Position numbers and translations under genes: made by a program. A stretch of 64,000 nt of DNA from Chitinophaga pinensis. GTDB taxonomy: Bacteria > Bacteroidota > Bacteroidia > NS11-12g > UBA955. The notes under the pieces are model-generated. The model was not told the DNA's origin. It searched no databases and worked only from the letters and a program-made list of their open reading frames with translations. Below are positions 9,601-18,106 of the stretch, piece after piece; the first letter of the stretch is position 1, and each line of letters begins with the position of its first letter. The stretch spans positions 1-64,000 of the forward strand of contig CAMBXL010000010.1 of the NCBI GenBank assembly GCA_945871905.1, written 5' to 3'.

Positions 9601-9943
9601 TTTAAAAACTGCTGCGAACAATGCGACATTTGAACAAAAAGACCCATTATTGATTTACAAAATAGAATCAGTAAAATTGTTCCAAGGAATGATTTCAAGA
9701 ATGAATGACAAAATATTATCAACTTTGTTCAAAGCGCAAATATCAAGCGAAGAAAACAAGTCGGTTCAGAAGGCACAACAGCCACAAAGAACAGATATGA
9801 GTCAAATGAAATTGACCCGCAACAACAATATTCCTGACGGACTTCAAGAGCAATTATCGACCAATGGCAGTTCAGAATCAGACCAAAAGCTAAGTCGTAC
9901 TGAACGCAGAAAACAAGAAAGAGAATTACAGAAAAAAAGATAA
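6656..9943 (+). CDS. secA: Preprotein translocase ATPase SecA
   Basis: A 1095-residue SecA, the usual size for this phylum, which carries insertions relative to E. coli. Walker A is at about residues 197-203 (GTGEGKT), Walker B-type DEVDSVLIDDARTP near 303, and the helicase motifs TNMAGRGTDI and RQLRGRSGRQGDPG further on. It drives Sec-dependent export at the inner membrane with SecYEG. The C-terminus ends in a Lys/Arg/Glu tail and lacks the CxC...CH zinc-binding motif that many SecA proteins use to contact SecB or lipids. It has its own promoter and is followed within five bases by a run of envelope genes. Confidence 0.98.
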   Translation: MINSLVKSISKLFGGTKSEKDIRQLMPLVEEINNHFNSFSQLSHDELRAKTAELKATIAEHLKPIDTKIADIKAEIVSLDANQVVEKDELLTEIEQLELDRNKSLEVVLMTILPEAFAVVKQTAKRFSENSTLEVTANAFDIEISKRKPNVKISGEKAIYENEWTAAGGKIKWNMVHYDVQLNGGVVLHQGKISEMGTGEGKTLVSTLPAYLNALSGRGVHIVTVNDYLARRDCEWNAPIFEFHGITVDCIDYHRPNSDERRRAYLADITYGTNNEFGFDYLRDNMTHSVEEMVQRKHHYAMIDEVDSVLIDDARTPLIISGPVPRGDIQEYSALKPRIEKLVEAQKKAVNTFLNDAKKLIESGNTGDKEGGGGLALLRAHRGLPKNKAIIKFLGEQGMKALLLKTENYYLQDRQREMPKADAELYFVIDEKTNQVDLTEKGIDLITFSGEEKDFFIIPDVGTEIADIEKLSISAEEKTQRKEELMRNFSIKSERIHAVNQLLKAYTLFEKDIEYIIVDGKVKIVDEQTGRVLEGRRYSDGLHQAIEAKENVKIEAASQTFATITLQNFFRMYHKLSGMTGTAETEAGEFWEIYKLDVVVIPTNKAISRKDFDDLIYKTKREKYNAVIDEIVKLTSEGRPVLVGTTSVEISELLSRMLKLRNIKHNVLNAKQNQREAEVVAEAGLPGAVTIATNMAGRGTDIKIGEEVKKAGGLAIIGTERHDSRRVDRQLRGRSGRQGDPGTTLFYVSLEDDLMRKFGSDRASKLMDKFGYKEGEVIQHPMMSKTIERSQKKVEQNNFGMRKRLLEYDDVMNKQRTVIYKRRKNALLGDRLSLDIRHMISDWCDEQVMNAKQGDQYEQLKLALALSFAAEMPIDEGDFKSLKSEQIADQLYDFLSDTYEHRKNNIKTVALPVLNRIYGQEGEKVGFVMIPFSDGIKNYGIPVDLKKCLDSKGEHLSNEFEKIISLEILDDEWKDHLRELDDLKTAANNATFEQKDPLLIYKIESVKLFQGMISRMNDKILSTLFKAQISSEENKSVQKAQQPQRTDMSQMKLTRNNNIPDGLQEQLSTNGSSESDQKLSRTERRKQERELQKKR

Positions 9944-9948
9944 TTCAA

Positions 9949-10329
9949 ATGAAAAACTTAATTATAATCTTATTGTTTATTACTGTACAGAGTTTACAAG
10001 CACAAATTACAGTAAACAAACCAGCAGAACTTGATTGGAGTTTGAAAAGCCGAATTGCGAAAAGAAAAAATCCTGACACCAAAATTGAAGGTTACCATAT
10101 TTTAATTTTCAGTGGCGATAACAGAAACAAAGCAGAGGCTATAAAAAACAAATTCGATATGGATCACAATGCTTTTAGCGAAGTAGTGTGGGATGAGCCC
10201 AATTTTAAAGTATATGTTGGATTGTATAAAACTAAATTTGAATGTATGTCACTCTTCAACCAAATTAAGACCAAATTTCCGATGGCTATTGTTGTCAAAG
10301 ACAAAATCATCTACCCACCATTACAGTAA
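9949..10329 (+). CDS. Exported SPOR-like domain protein
   Basis: A 126-residue protein with a signal peptide (about 1-19, ends LQA) and a C-terminal region of about 75 residues that reads like a SPOR fold: GYHILIFSGDNRNKAEAIK, then a FKVYVGLYKTKFEC strand-turn-helix, then AIVVKDKI. SPOR domains bind denuded peptidoglycan and often mark division or wall-remodelling proteins. It starts five bases after secA and is five bases ahead of the next gene. The SPOR assignment is by pattern and could be wrong. Confidence 0.7.
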   Translation: MKNLIIILLFITVQSLQAQITVNKPAELDWSLKSRIAKRKNPDTKIEGYHILIFSGDNRNKAEAIKNKFDMDHNAFSEVVWDEPNFKVYVGLYKTKFECMSLFNQIKTKFPMAIVVKDKIIYPPLQ

Positions 10330-10334
10330 ATAAA

Positions 10335-10556
10335 ATGATATTACAAAAATTATTGAGCTATTTGAGCTTCAAAAAACAACCTGAATTCAACAAAGAGACA
10401 CAAAACAATGACAATATGAACGGAACCGATAATATTTCTGACGAAACGTCATTTAAGAACATGAGTTATTTAAAGATGATGCACGGCATTAATCGAATTT
10501 CCATTATAATGTTCTTAATAGGTATGGTTATTGTTGTAATGAAAATAATTAAATAG
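10335..10556 (+). CDS. Small single-span membrane protein, unknown function
   Basis: 73 residues. The first 45 are polar and Asn-rich with no recognised domain; a hydrophobic helix follows (about 52-70; ISIIMFLIGMVIVVMKII), so it is a tail-anchored or single-pass protein. It lies five bases after the SPOR-like gene and ten before the metallopeptidase, so it is probably a real gene of the secA run. I do not recognise the family. Confidence 0.6.
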   Translation: MILQKLLSYLSFKKQPEFNKETQNNDNMNGTDNISDETSFKNMSYLKMMHGINRISIIMFLIGMVIVVMKIIK

Positions 10557-10566
10557 AATATATATT

Positions 10567-11271
10567 ATGATTGGATTTCTTATCATTGGTGTAATCACCA
10601 TGCTAGTTAGTTTATTTATTAGCAACCGTTTAAAATCTAAGTTTGAACACTATTCACAGTTGCGTTTACAAAACAATTTGAGTGGTGCTGAAATTGCTGC
10701 CAAAATGTTGGCCGACCATGGCATTCGTGATGTAAAAATTGTTCAAGTAGACGGTCAATTAACCGACCACTATAACCCTATCGACAAAACTGTAAACTTA
10801 AGTGAATCTGTTTACCATCAAAGAAATGCAGCAGCAGCGGCAGTTGCGGCTCACGAGTGTGGACACGCTGTGCAACATGCTGAAGCTTATGCTTGGATTG
10901 GACTAAGAAGTAAACTCGTTCCGGTAGTAAACATCAGTGCTAGAGTTATGCAGTTTGCCAATATGTTAATGATGTTTGGGGCAGGTGCTATGTTTTACAG
11001 TGGCAATCAGTTCGGTGTAACTCTTTTATTAGTTTTAATTGCTGCCAATTTATTCCTAACTACTTTTGCTTTGGTTACTCTTCCTGTTGAGTTTGATGCA
11101 AGTAAAAGAGCTTTGGCTTGGATGCAAAACAAAGGCATTGTAACTCAAATAGAATACGAAGGTTCAAAAGATGCTTTAAAATGGGCTGCGATGACTTATG
11201 TGGTTGCTGCAATGGGAGCTTTGGCTAACTTGTTGTATTTCTTATCGATGTTCTTAGGTAGAAGAGATTAA
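10567..11271 (+). CDS. YugP-type neutral zinc metallopeptidase
   Basis: A 234-residue membrane protease of the Zn_peptidase_2 family. An N-terminal membrane helix (1-19) is followed by the zinc motif HECGH at His96-Glu97-His100 within AAAVAAHECGHAVQHAE, and by two more membrane segments (about 130-180). LPVEFDASKRA supplies the probable third zinc ligand (Glu). The active site faces the inner-membrane region. Family substrates are not known. The length is normal for the family, and the gene sits in the envelope-type run behind secA. Confidence 0.9.
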   Translation: MIGFLIIGVITMLVSLFISNRLKSKFEHYSQLRLQNNLSGAEIAAKMLADHGIRDVKIVQVDGQLTDHYNPIDKTVNLSESVYHQRNAAAAAVAAHECGHAVQHAEAYAWIGLRSKLVPVVNISARVMQFANMLMMFGAGAMFYSGNQFGVTLLLVLIAANLFLTTFALVTLPVEFDASKRALAWMQNKGIVTQIEYEGSKDALKWAAMTYVVAAMGALANLLYFLSMFLGRRD

Positions 11272-11274
11272 TTA

Positions 11275-12576
11275 ATGTTAAAGCAGCTTGCTATAACCTT
11301 TTCACTTCTTTTCAGTCAGCAATTCCTGATTGCCCAATCTGAAAAAACGGTCAAATTAAATCGTTACATTGAAGATGAAAAAGGCAGAAAAATGCAATCG
11401 ATAGTTGCTGTTTATAAATACAAAGGACAACCGATATTTGAACCCATTAATATTGGGGTTGATACCAAAAACGAAAGTAAATCATTTACATTCATTCTCC
11501 CTTCCATGGAAGGAGTGAAAGACACCAATTATGCGTTTATTTATTTTGGAGGATTAAACAACCGCAAGTCTTTATCGGGCTATACTTTGGCTGTTATCGG
11601 CAACAATCAAAGAAAACAAAAACCAGCACTGATTTGGGTAGATAAAAACCACAATTTAGACTTGTCTGATGATGGTGCGCCCGATACTTTCTTCAGCTAT
11701 ACTATCAACAAAGACATTACACTTTCCAACCCTACAGTTGCCAATGCTACTTACACTGTAAATATTAGTCGTTATGGATTAAATTTCAATGCTAAATACA
11801 TTGGCATGTTGGATGATTATTACAAAACTAATAGTCCCGACAAAGTCTATGCGGGCACACTTTATAGTTTTAGAGAACAAAGAATTAATTGTATAGCAGG
11901 CGATTATTGGACCGAACAAGATAGTTTTACGATTGGGATAAAAGATGCAAACTGCAATGGTATTTATAATGAAGTGGGCATCGATTATATCATTGTAGGT
12001 GAATACCAAATAAATGAATTGCCAGATGTTGTCATTCCAATTAATAAAAAAAATGGCAATACCTATTTTGAAAGAAAAGGTAAAAAATATATTGTTCAAA
12101 ACATCCATCCTTTGGGAAATACCATTTTAATAAAAAGAGATGATGATGCCAAAATTGCGAAAACATTGACCATTGGCAAAAAAATAAATCGATTCAAGTT
12201 TCAAACAGCCAATAAAGAAAAAAAGACGTACTCTATTCGTCATTTCAAGAAAAAACCAAGCTATATTTATGTTTGGAGATTTGAACAAGAGAATTTCCCA
12301 AAAGACACAACGATACTCCGAAACATTCAGTTAAACTATAGTAACAAAATTAATTTAATCACTTTTAACTATGGAGAAACGCCAAAAGAATTAAGGACTT
12401 TTATTAGACGGAATCAAATTAATTGGATGATAGGACAGTCGAGCCAAAAAATCAATAACAAGTTATATATAGAACAATTTCCGACTGGAATTTTAACTAA
12501 AAAAAGATTGAAAGTAATTAGAGTTAGTATAAGTCCCTCAGAATTACTAATATTGCTACAAAATAATCAATTATAA
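11275..12576 (+). CDS. Exported protein with EF-hand-like loops and a cysteine-less thioredoxin-like C-terminus
   Basis: 433 residues, signal peptide about 1-20 (ends IAQ). Two Asp/Asn-rich loops, DKNHNLDLSDDG (about residue 123) and DANCNGIYNEVGID (about 224), look like calcium-binding turns. The last roughly 110 residues resemble the AhpC/TSA-thioredoxin layout (KPSYIYVWRFEQENFPKDT, then a strand KINLITFNYG, then a cis-Pro-like EQFPTGILT), but the expected CxxC is absent. A redox-dead thioredoxin fold is therefore my inference. The gene starts three bases after the metallopeptidase and ends one base before the next start. I do not recognise a named family. Confidence 0.6.
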   Translation: MLKQLAITFSLLFSQQFLIAQSEKTVKLNRYIEDEKGRKMQSIVAVYKYKGQPIFEPINIGVDTKNESKSFTFILPSMEGVKDTNYAFIYFGGLNNRKSLSGYTLAVIGNNQRKQKPALIWVDKNHNLDLSDDGAPDTFFSYTINKDITLSNPTVANATYTVNISRYGLNFNAKYIGMLDDYYKTNSPDKVYAGTLYSFREQRINCIAGDYWTEQDSFTIGIKDANCNGIYNEVGIDYIIVGEYQINELPDVVIPINKKNGNTYFERKGKKYIVQNIHPLGNTILIKRDDDAKIAKTLTIGKKINRFKFQTANKEKKTYSIRHFKKKPSYIYVWRFEQENFPKDTTILRNIQLNYSNKINLITFNYGETPKELRTFIRRNQINWMIGQSSQKINNKLYIEQFPTGILTKKRLKVIRVSISPSELLILLQNNQL

Positions 12577-12577
12577 A

Positions 12578-13492
12578 ATGGACGATTCTGCACAAGAAAA
12601 AAAACATGGAAAAGGCAAAACCGTAACTATTGTTTTACTTTTATTATTATTGCTTGGCTCTGTTGGTTCTAACATCTTTTTATGGAACAAAGAGCAACAT
12701 TCTACCGGCATTGCTTTATCAAAAATAGACACTTTACAATCCTTAAATTCATTAAGAGATAGTTTATACAACGAACTTGCTATTGAGCAAGAAAAAGTAG
12801 CAAACCTCCGTTTAGAAATCTCGCTATATCAAGGCGAAAATGACAGCTTACTTCAGTTATTAAAGGGAAAAGAGTCAAAAATAAATTCATTACGTGCGCT
12901 CATCAGTCAGGGTGGTTCAGGTAAATCATACAGAGCATTAAAGGACAGTATTGCTGTATTTCGGAACAATAACTTAGCATTCAGAACGCGTGTTGATTCA
13001 TTATTACTTCAAAACGAAGCCTATCTTGCCAAATTAAATGAACAAGAATCGACTATCAGTCAATTAGAAAAAGAGAAATCGACTCTTTCCAAAAAAGTAA
13101 ACATTGCCGCTCAGCCTAATGTTGGTCCCGTAAGAGTAGAACCGCAATATGACAAAAAGGGAATTTTTACGCCAATTAATAAAGCTAAAAAAGTAGAGAG
13201 ATTGATGATTACCTTTGATTTATTAAACAATAAATTGACTGCCCAACCAATAAACAAAAAATACATTATTAGAATTAAAAATCCGGATGGAATCATCTTA
13301 AGTAATAGCAATAGCAGACTTACAAATATTGATGATGTATTCACTCACGAGGAAGATATTACTTTTAATGGCACTCAACAAAAGATTAGAATAGAATACA
13401 CCCAAGACGCTGCATACAAAAAAGGCAAATATTCTGTTGAATTAAGAGATGGCAAAGAAATTAAACAAACGTTTAGTTTCGAGCTTTTATAA
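12578..13492 (+). CDS. Single-pass coiled-coil protein, unknown function
   Basis: 304 residues: a short basic cytosolic N-terminus, one membrane helix (about 15-36, TIVLLLLLLLGSVGSNIFLW), a long heptad-rich coiled coil (about 45-175) and a C-terminal beta-rich domain (about 190-304) that includes KAKKVERLMITFDLL and ends KQTFSFELL. The topology (helix, periplasmic coiled coil, beta domain) suggests an envelope scaffold. It closes the run that begins with secA. Its last six bases overlap the convergent GSCFA gene, leaving no room for a separate terminator. Confidence 0.7.
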   Translation: MDDSAQEKKHGKGKTVTIVLLLLLLLGSVGSNIFLWNKEQHSTGIALSKIDTLQSLNSLRDSLYNELAIEQEKVANLRLEISLYQGENDSLLQLLKGKESKINSLRALISQGGSGKSYRALKDSIAVFRNNNLAFRTRVDSLLLQNEAYLAKLNEQESTISQLEKEKSTLSKKVNIAAQPNVGPVRVEPQYDKKGIFTPINKAKKVERLMITFDLLNNKLTAQPINKKYIIRIKNPDGIILSNSNSRLTNIDDVFTHEEDITFNGTQQKIRIEYTQDAAYKKGKYSVELRDGKEIKQTFSFELL

Positions 13493-14425
13493 TTGGTATT
13501 TTGCTTTAAATACAGATTCCATTTCTTCTATTTTAAGAATCCATTTTTGATACTCCTCTCCTTGTTGATGAATAGGAATATGACTTTTTAATTTTGACAA
13601 TTTCATTGCCTCTTCGAAGTATTCAACCGTTATATCATCAAAAAAAACCTTTTTAAACTTACTGAAGATATATTCTATTGCCATATGATTAGGATGTGCC
13701 CCATCCGATTCGTAAAAACGGTAATCTCTTAAATCATCATTTAACAACTCATAAGAGGGGAAATAAGTTGCATTACCATTGTTTATCAACTGATGAATTG
13801 CCAACAATAGGGTTGCTTTACTCCATTGATTTTCTACAACACCATCTCTTAAGTGCTTGACAGGAGAAACCGTAAACACCATATTTAATTGCGGAAACTT
13901 TTCTTCCAAATAGTGAAGAATTGGCTTATAAAAGTCAACAATTTCATTGACTGTCAACAACTCTTTGTTAAACGAATTAGACGCTTGTTTGTGGCAGTTT
14001 GCAACCAATCTATTGTTTTCTACTCTTTTGTAAATATAGGCAGAACCAAAGGTTATAAAGAGAAATTTGATTTGGGCAAACCTAGTTTCAAATTCAGACT
14101 GATTGCGATTAATTTCATTCAATAAAATGGACTTATCGGAAGAAGCAAAAACACCATGATGAAAATCGCTATAATACAAACCGTTATTAAAGCAAATAGA
14201 GTCATCAGTAAAAGGTTGCGGATGAATCAACCTAATTAAGGGATCAGCCAAACTGATTGGATTAAAGACTACACCATTCACTGAATCAGCAACTTTAAAA
14301 CCAGCTAACTTAAGTTGTTTTGAGATATGGTCAGAGAAGCAAGAACCTAAAAACTGAATGGAATCCTTATAATTCAATTGATTTTTGGACTTGTCAATCT
14401 CCAAATCCAAAGAATAACGTATCAT
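13487..14425 (-). CDS. GSCFA domain-containing protein
   Basis: 312 residues. The motif that names the family is visible as FLGSCFSDH (about residues 28-36), and further conserved blocks follow, such as FITFGSAYIY, TVSPVKHLRDG and SDGAHPNHMAIEYI. The family is related to SGNH/GDSL hydrolases; Ser in GSCF and the late D-x-x-H pair would be catalytic by analogy. Substrate unknown, no signal peptide. It is the last gene of a minus-strand trio with a serine hydrolase (five bases upstream) and a barrel-like protein. Confidence 0.9.
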   Translation of the reverse strand: MIRYSLDLEIDKSKNQLNYKDSIQFLGSCFSDHISKQLKLAGFKVADSVNGVVFNPISLADPLIRLIHPQPFTDDSICFNNGLYYSDFHHGVFASSDKSILLNEINRNQSEFETRFAQIKFLFITFGSAYIYKRVENNRLVANCHKQASNSFNKELLTVNEIVDFYKPILHYLEEKFPQLNMVFTVSPVKHLRDGVVENQWSKATLLLAIHQLINNGNATYFPSYELLNDDLRDYRFYESDGAHPNHMAIEYIFSKFKKVFFDDITVEYFEEAMKLSKLKSHIPIHQQGEEYQKWILKIEEMESVFKAKYQL

Positions 14426-14430
14426 GAAGC

Positions 14431-15609
14431 TTAGTAATTGGTCAATTCTTTGGCAAACTCATCACGCATGTCATAAAACACTTTTCTTAATTTGGTTTCA
14501 CCATTGGTTCCATAATTAACAAGATTGACAAATATTCTATTGTTTTTGGTTGGATAATAATGCGCACCTCCACTGTATCCAAGGTCGCGCCCACTGTGTC
14601 CTACCCCTTTGTGAATTCCATAACCTTGTCTCAACAAACCAACACCAAGTTCACTGAAATCATCATCAGAAATAAAGGTAGTCATAATATCAAGTGAGGC
14701 TTGATTAACCAATGTTTTTTCAATAAAGAGAGCTCTCATAAATTTATGCAAATCAATAACATTGCTATAAATACCGCCATATCCATTTCCGCTACCTGTT
14801 ACCAAATTTGAGACATTAACGATAGTGCCATTGTTATACAAATCGTAGTAGCCTTGCGCCGTTTGACTAGTAAGTTCTTCGTGACTTTGATAATAAGTAT
14901 TATTCATACCTACTTTATTAATAACCAATTGACGCATGTATTCATGATGCCCCACACCTGTTATAGATTCAATACACATTGACAACAAAAGCGTATTGGT
15001 ATTGCTGTACGATCCTTTTGTAGCATTTGCTTGATAATCCATTGTTTTAGGTTTATTATAGGCAAATTTGATCAACTCCTCTCCTGTCCACTTTTTGTTT
15101 GGTTGGTTTAAAACTGCTAGGTAAAAATCAGAATCAGTAATGATGTCAAATATTCCTGTACTGTGTTGTAGCAAGTCACGAATAGTTGCTTGGTCAGCAT
15201 TTTCAACATTTTTAATAATATCGGCATCCAACCATTTTGAAATCTTGTCATCCAAATTTACCTTACCTTGCTCTCTCAACTGCATAACAGCTGCTGCAAA
15301 CATCATTTTGGTAATACTAGCAACTTTGGCAACAGTACAAGGTTTAAAATCTGTTCCTGCTTTTAAGTCGGCTTTACCTGCGCTGCCCATCCAAACGCCA
15401 TTTTCATCTTCAATCATAATAGCAACTCCAGGCAATCCTTTTTCTTGGTATTTTTTTAGAATTGAACTAAACAATTGATGTTTAGGATGCAATGCACTAC
15501 TGTCTGCAATAGTCAAATTACAAACATCAGATTTTTTAGTTACTTCAGCTTTTTTACAAGCAATAGCAGATACTAAAAGAATAGTGAATATTAATATTTT
15601 ATTAGTCAT
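14431..15609 (-). CDS. Class-C beta-lactamase-like serine hydrolase lipoprotein
   Basis: 392 residues. The lipobox SAIAC gives a lipidated Cys18. The serine-hydrolase catalytic elements are in order: SxxK at Ser98-Lys101 (SITK), YxN at Tyr201-Asn203, and a KTG-like HSG at about 338-340. Members hydrolyse peptides, D-amino-acid esters or lactams; true beta-lactamase activity cannot be inferred. Lipidation places it at the envelope. It follows the outer-membrane-type gene by 17 bases and precedes the GSCFA gene by five, so the three probably form an operon. Confidence 0.9.
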   Translation of the reverse strand: MTNKILIFTILLVSAIACKKAEVTKKSDVCNLTIADSSALHPKHQLFSSILKKYQEKGLPGVAIMIEDENGVWMGSAGKADLKAGTDFKPCTVAKVASITKMMFAAAVMQLREQGKVNLDDKISKWLDADIIKNVENADQATIRDLLQHSTGIFDIITDSDFYLAVLNQPNKKWTGEELIKFAYNKPKTMDYQANATKGSYSNTNTLLLSMCIESITGVGHHEYMRQLVINKVGMNNTYYQSHEELTSQTAQGYYDLYNNGTIVNVSNLVTGSGNGYGGIYSNVIDLHKFMRALFIEKTLVNQASLDIMTTFISDDDFSELGVGLLRQGYGIHKGVGHSGRDLGYSGGAHYYPTKNNRIFVNLVNYGTNGETKLRKVFYDMRDEFAKELTNY

Positions 15610-15626
15610 TGTGTGAGTGCTTTAAA

Positions 15627-16226
15627 TTATTTTTTAACAAGAGGAAAAGTGGTGCCTATATGAAAAACATTGTATGGCAATAGAGGAACATAACCAGGAA
15701 CGAAAGGCGTTTGAAGTACATTTTGGTAGCGGATAAAAGCCTTATTACCTGCTGAGGAAATTTGATAGTCTATCCCTAACGACAAACTAATCATTCCTTG
15801 TGGTCTTGATTTCATTTTTATAACATCCCATCCACCACTTTCATTTTGACGAAATTGTTCATCTCCTGGAAACATGTGTAAGTATCCTGCACCTATACCT
15901 GAACTCAAACCTATTTTGGAGCTTGGCTTATATCGGTACATAAATTCAGAATACAGTGGCACTCCTGTTTGAATAAAACGATGGTAAAAAATACCAACTT
16001 TAAAGGTTTGCATGAGTTGATATTTCTCTTTTTTTTTCCAATTAAACCCTGTTGAAACAGTAATTCCTGGGTGAATTTGAGTGGTAAATAATTTAGAAAA
16101 ACCAGAGATTGGTTTAGCTGTAACATAGTTGTTAAATGCAACACCAATATGCGTTAAACGCTTTTGTGAATATACATTCCCTAAGCAAAATAGACTTAGT
16201 ATAAAAATTCCAATTTTCTTATTCAT
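15627..16226 (-). CDS. Putative outer-membrane beta-barrel protein
   Basis: 199 residues with a signal peptide (about 1-20, ends VYS) and alternating aromatic/polar strands with Gly-rich turns throughout, consistent with a small eight-stranded barrel. No named family recognised. First gene of the minus-strand operon with the serine hydrolase and GSCFA protein. Confidence 0.65.
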   Translation of the reverse strand: MNKKIGIFILSLFCLGNVYSQKRLTHIGVAFNNYVTAKPISGFSKLFTTQIHPGITVSTGFNWKKKEKYQLMQTFKVGIFYHRFIQTGVPLYSEFMYRYKPSSKIGLSSGIGAGYLHMFPGDEQFRQNESGGWDVIKMKSRPQGMISLSLGIDYQISSAGNKAFIRYQNVLQTPFVPGYVPLLPYNVFHIGTTFPLVKK

Positions 16227-16522
16227 TGATTTTATTTTTTTGATTAAACAAATAGGTTAATAAGTGCAATATTAAACATTTTCGGAATTAAAAAAAATGA
16301 CTGTCATTATTTAAGACAATTTAGAATTGGCAATAAAAAAAAGAAGCAATCATTTTAGTGACTAGAATATATGAATAATTAAAAATCATTAGACAATCTT
16401 TAATAAAAAGACAATCAAGCTGATTTTTACTTTAATAAATGTTTATAAGAAAAAACAACCATTAAAAAGTAAAAATAGTTAGCCTTTTATCTAAACAAAT
16501 GGGGGGTGCCCCTTTAAAAAAC
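16227..16522. other. AT-rich intergenic region, no gene seen
   Basis: About 300 bases between the barrel-like gene and purH, both on the minus strand. No open frame or RNA motif was found. It should hold the promoter of the barrel-like gene, but no clean TAnnTTTG was seen. A short GGGG...CCCC pairing just beyond the purH stop is too weak to call a terminator. Confidence 0.5.
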
Positions 16523-18052
16523 TTAATGTTTAAAATGTCTAACTCCTGTTAACACCATTACTTGATGGTGTTTTTCAGCTTCATCTATACTGTCTTGGTC
16601 CTTAATACTTCCGCCGGGTTGTGCTATTGCTTTAATACCCGCTTGTGCAGAAATATTCACACAATCTGGGAATGGGAAAAAGGCTTCAGAGGCCATTACA
16701 GCACCTTGCAAATCGAAACCAAAGGCATTTGCTTTCTTTATTGCAGATTCTAAAGCATCCACTCTTGATGTTTGACCGCAACCCATTCCAATAAGTTGTT
16801 TGTTTTTTACCAAAGCAATTCCGTTTGATTTTAAGTGTTTGACTGCTTTAATAGCAAACTCCAAATCAGACAATTGAGTGTCATTTGCTTTTGTGCTCGT
16901 TACTACTTTAAAATCAACCGCTTTGTCGAGCACCATGTCATAATCTTGTTCCAAAACACCATTTAAAAGGGTTTTGTATATAGACTTAGGTTTAGGAATT
17001 TGTTTTAATTCAAGAATGATTCTATTTTTCTTAGATTTTAGTATCTCTAAAGCTTCTTCTGTGAATGAAGGCGCTGATATTACCTCAAAAAACAATTGAT
17101 TGATTTCATTAGCAGCATCGGCATCAATTTGTTCATTACAAGCTAGTACACCACCGAAGGCAGACGTTGAATCACAAGCTATGGCCGCTAAATAAGCCTC
17201 TTTTACAGTAGGTCGACTTGCCAAGCCACATGAGTTCGTATGTTTAATAACAGCAAACGTTAATTCTTCAAAGTCAGCAATTAAATTCAACGAAGCGTCA
17301 ACATCCACCATATTGTTATAAGACAATTCTTTACCATTGTGAATTTTAAACAAATCGTCTATTGGCCCATAAAAACGTGCAGATTGGTGAGGATTTTCGC
17401 CATATCTCAATATTTTACTATCATGAATACTTTGCTTAAAAACAGGCAATTGTGCTGTTTGATTGAAATAATTAAAAATAGCAGTATCGTAATGAGAGGA
17501 AGTCATAAAAGCTTTAGTTGCAAATAATTTTCTATCCTCGATGCTTGTAGCCCCTTTTTTCTCAGTCAATAAATCGATTAAAGCTTGGTATTGGTTTCTG
17601 TCAGAAACAATAAGTGTATCATTGAAATTTTTTGCCGTTGCGCGTATCAAAGAAATGCCACCAATGTCAATTTTCTCAATAATATCGGCTTCATTCGACG
17701 TGTTCTTAAGGGTTTCTTCAAAAGGATACAAATCTACAATCACTAAATCGATAGGAGAAATTTGGTGTTGAGCCAACTCCTTTTGGTCTTTCTCTTGGTC
17801 ACGGCGGGCTAAAATTCCTCCGAAAATATTGGGATGTAAAGTTTTAACACGACCATCTAAAATCTCAGGAAAACCAGTGTAATCTTCAACCGCTATTGCA
17901 TTAACCCCCAAATCCTTAATAAACTTCAAGGTGCCTCCTGTGGAATAAATAGTGACATCCATTTGGTTTAATAAGTGAATGATTGGTTCTAAATTATCCT
18001 TGTAATAAACAGAAATAAGTGCACTTTTGATTGTTTTTAATTGGGTTTGCAT
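16523..18052 (-). CDS. purH: Bifunctional AICAR formyltransferase / IMP cyclohydrolase
   Basis: About 509 residues, the normal PurH length. It catalyses the last two steps of IMP synthesis in the cytosol. The N-terminal MGS-like cyclohydrolase domain shows TIYSTGGTLKFIKDLG and DGRVKTLHPNIFGGIL; the transformylase domain shows RYGENPHQSARFY and AVIKHTNSCGLA. The frame extends to a TTG seven codons upstream, but those codons overlap a -7 promoter element, so I place the start at the ATG reading MQTQLKTIK. Monocistronic, between gldD and an AT-rich spacer. Confidence 0.97.
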   Translation of the reverse strand: MQTQLKTIKSALISVYYKDNLEPIIHLLNQMDVTIYSTGGTLKFIKDLGVNAIAVEDYTGFPEILDGRVKTLHPNIFGGILARRDQEKDQKELAQHQISPIDLVIVDLYPFEETLKNTSNEADIIEKIDIGGISLIRATAKNFNDTLIVSDRNQYQALIDLLTEKKGATSIEDRKLFATKAFMTSSHYDTAIFNYFNQTAQLPVFKQSIHDSKILRYGENPHQSARFYGPIDDLFKIHNGKELSYNNMVDVDASLNLIADFEELTFAVIKHTNSCGLASRPTVKEAYLAAIACDSTSAFGGVLACNEQIDADAANEINQLFFEVISAPSFTEEALEILKSKKNRIILELKQIPKPKSIYKTLLNGVLEQDYDMVLDKAVDFKVVTSTKANDTQLSDLEFAIKAVKHLKSNGIALVKNKQLIGMGCGQTSRVDALESAIKKANAFGFDLQGAVMASEAFFPFPDCVNISAQAGIKAIAQPGGSIKDQDSIDEAEKHHQVMVLTGVRHFKH

Positions 18053-18059
18053 GTATGTG

Positions 18060-18067
18060 CAAAAATA
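18060..18067 (-). promoter_or_regulatory. -7 promoter element (TATTTTTG) of purH
   Basis: Exact TAnnTTTG match on the minus strand, seven bases before the ATG at 18052. It lies inside the longer open frame, which decides the start codon. No good -33 element; no purine riboswitch seen. Confidence 0.6.
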
Positions 18068-18106
18068 ACCCAATTCACTCTAAATTACAGAAAGTTTTTA
18101 CACAAT

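Noticed and set aside
16498-16518. GGGG/CCCC pairing after the purH stop as a terminator
   Set aside because: The stem is only four G-C pairs with interrupted A-T extension and no proper T run on the transcript strand.
18053-18073. Seven-codon N-terminal extension of purH from a TTG
   Set aside because: The -7 promoter element lies within these codons.
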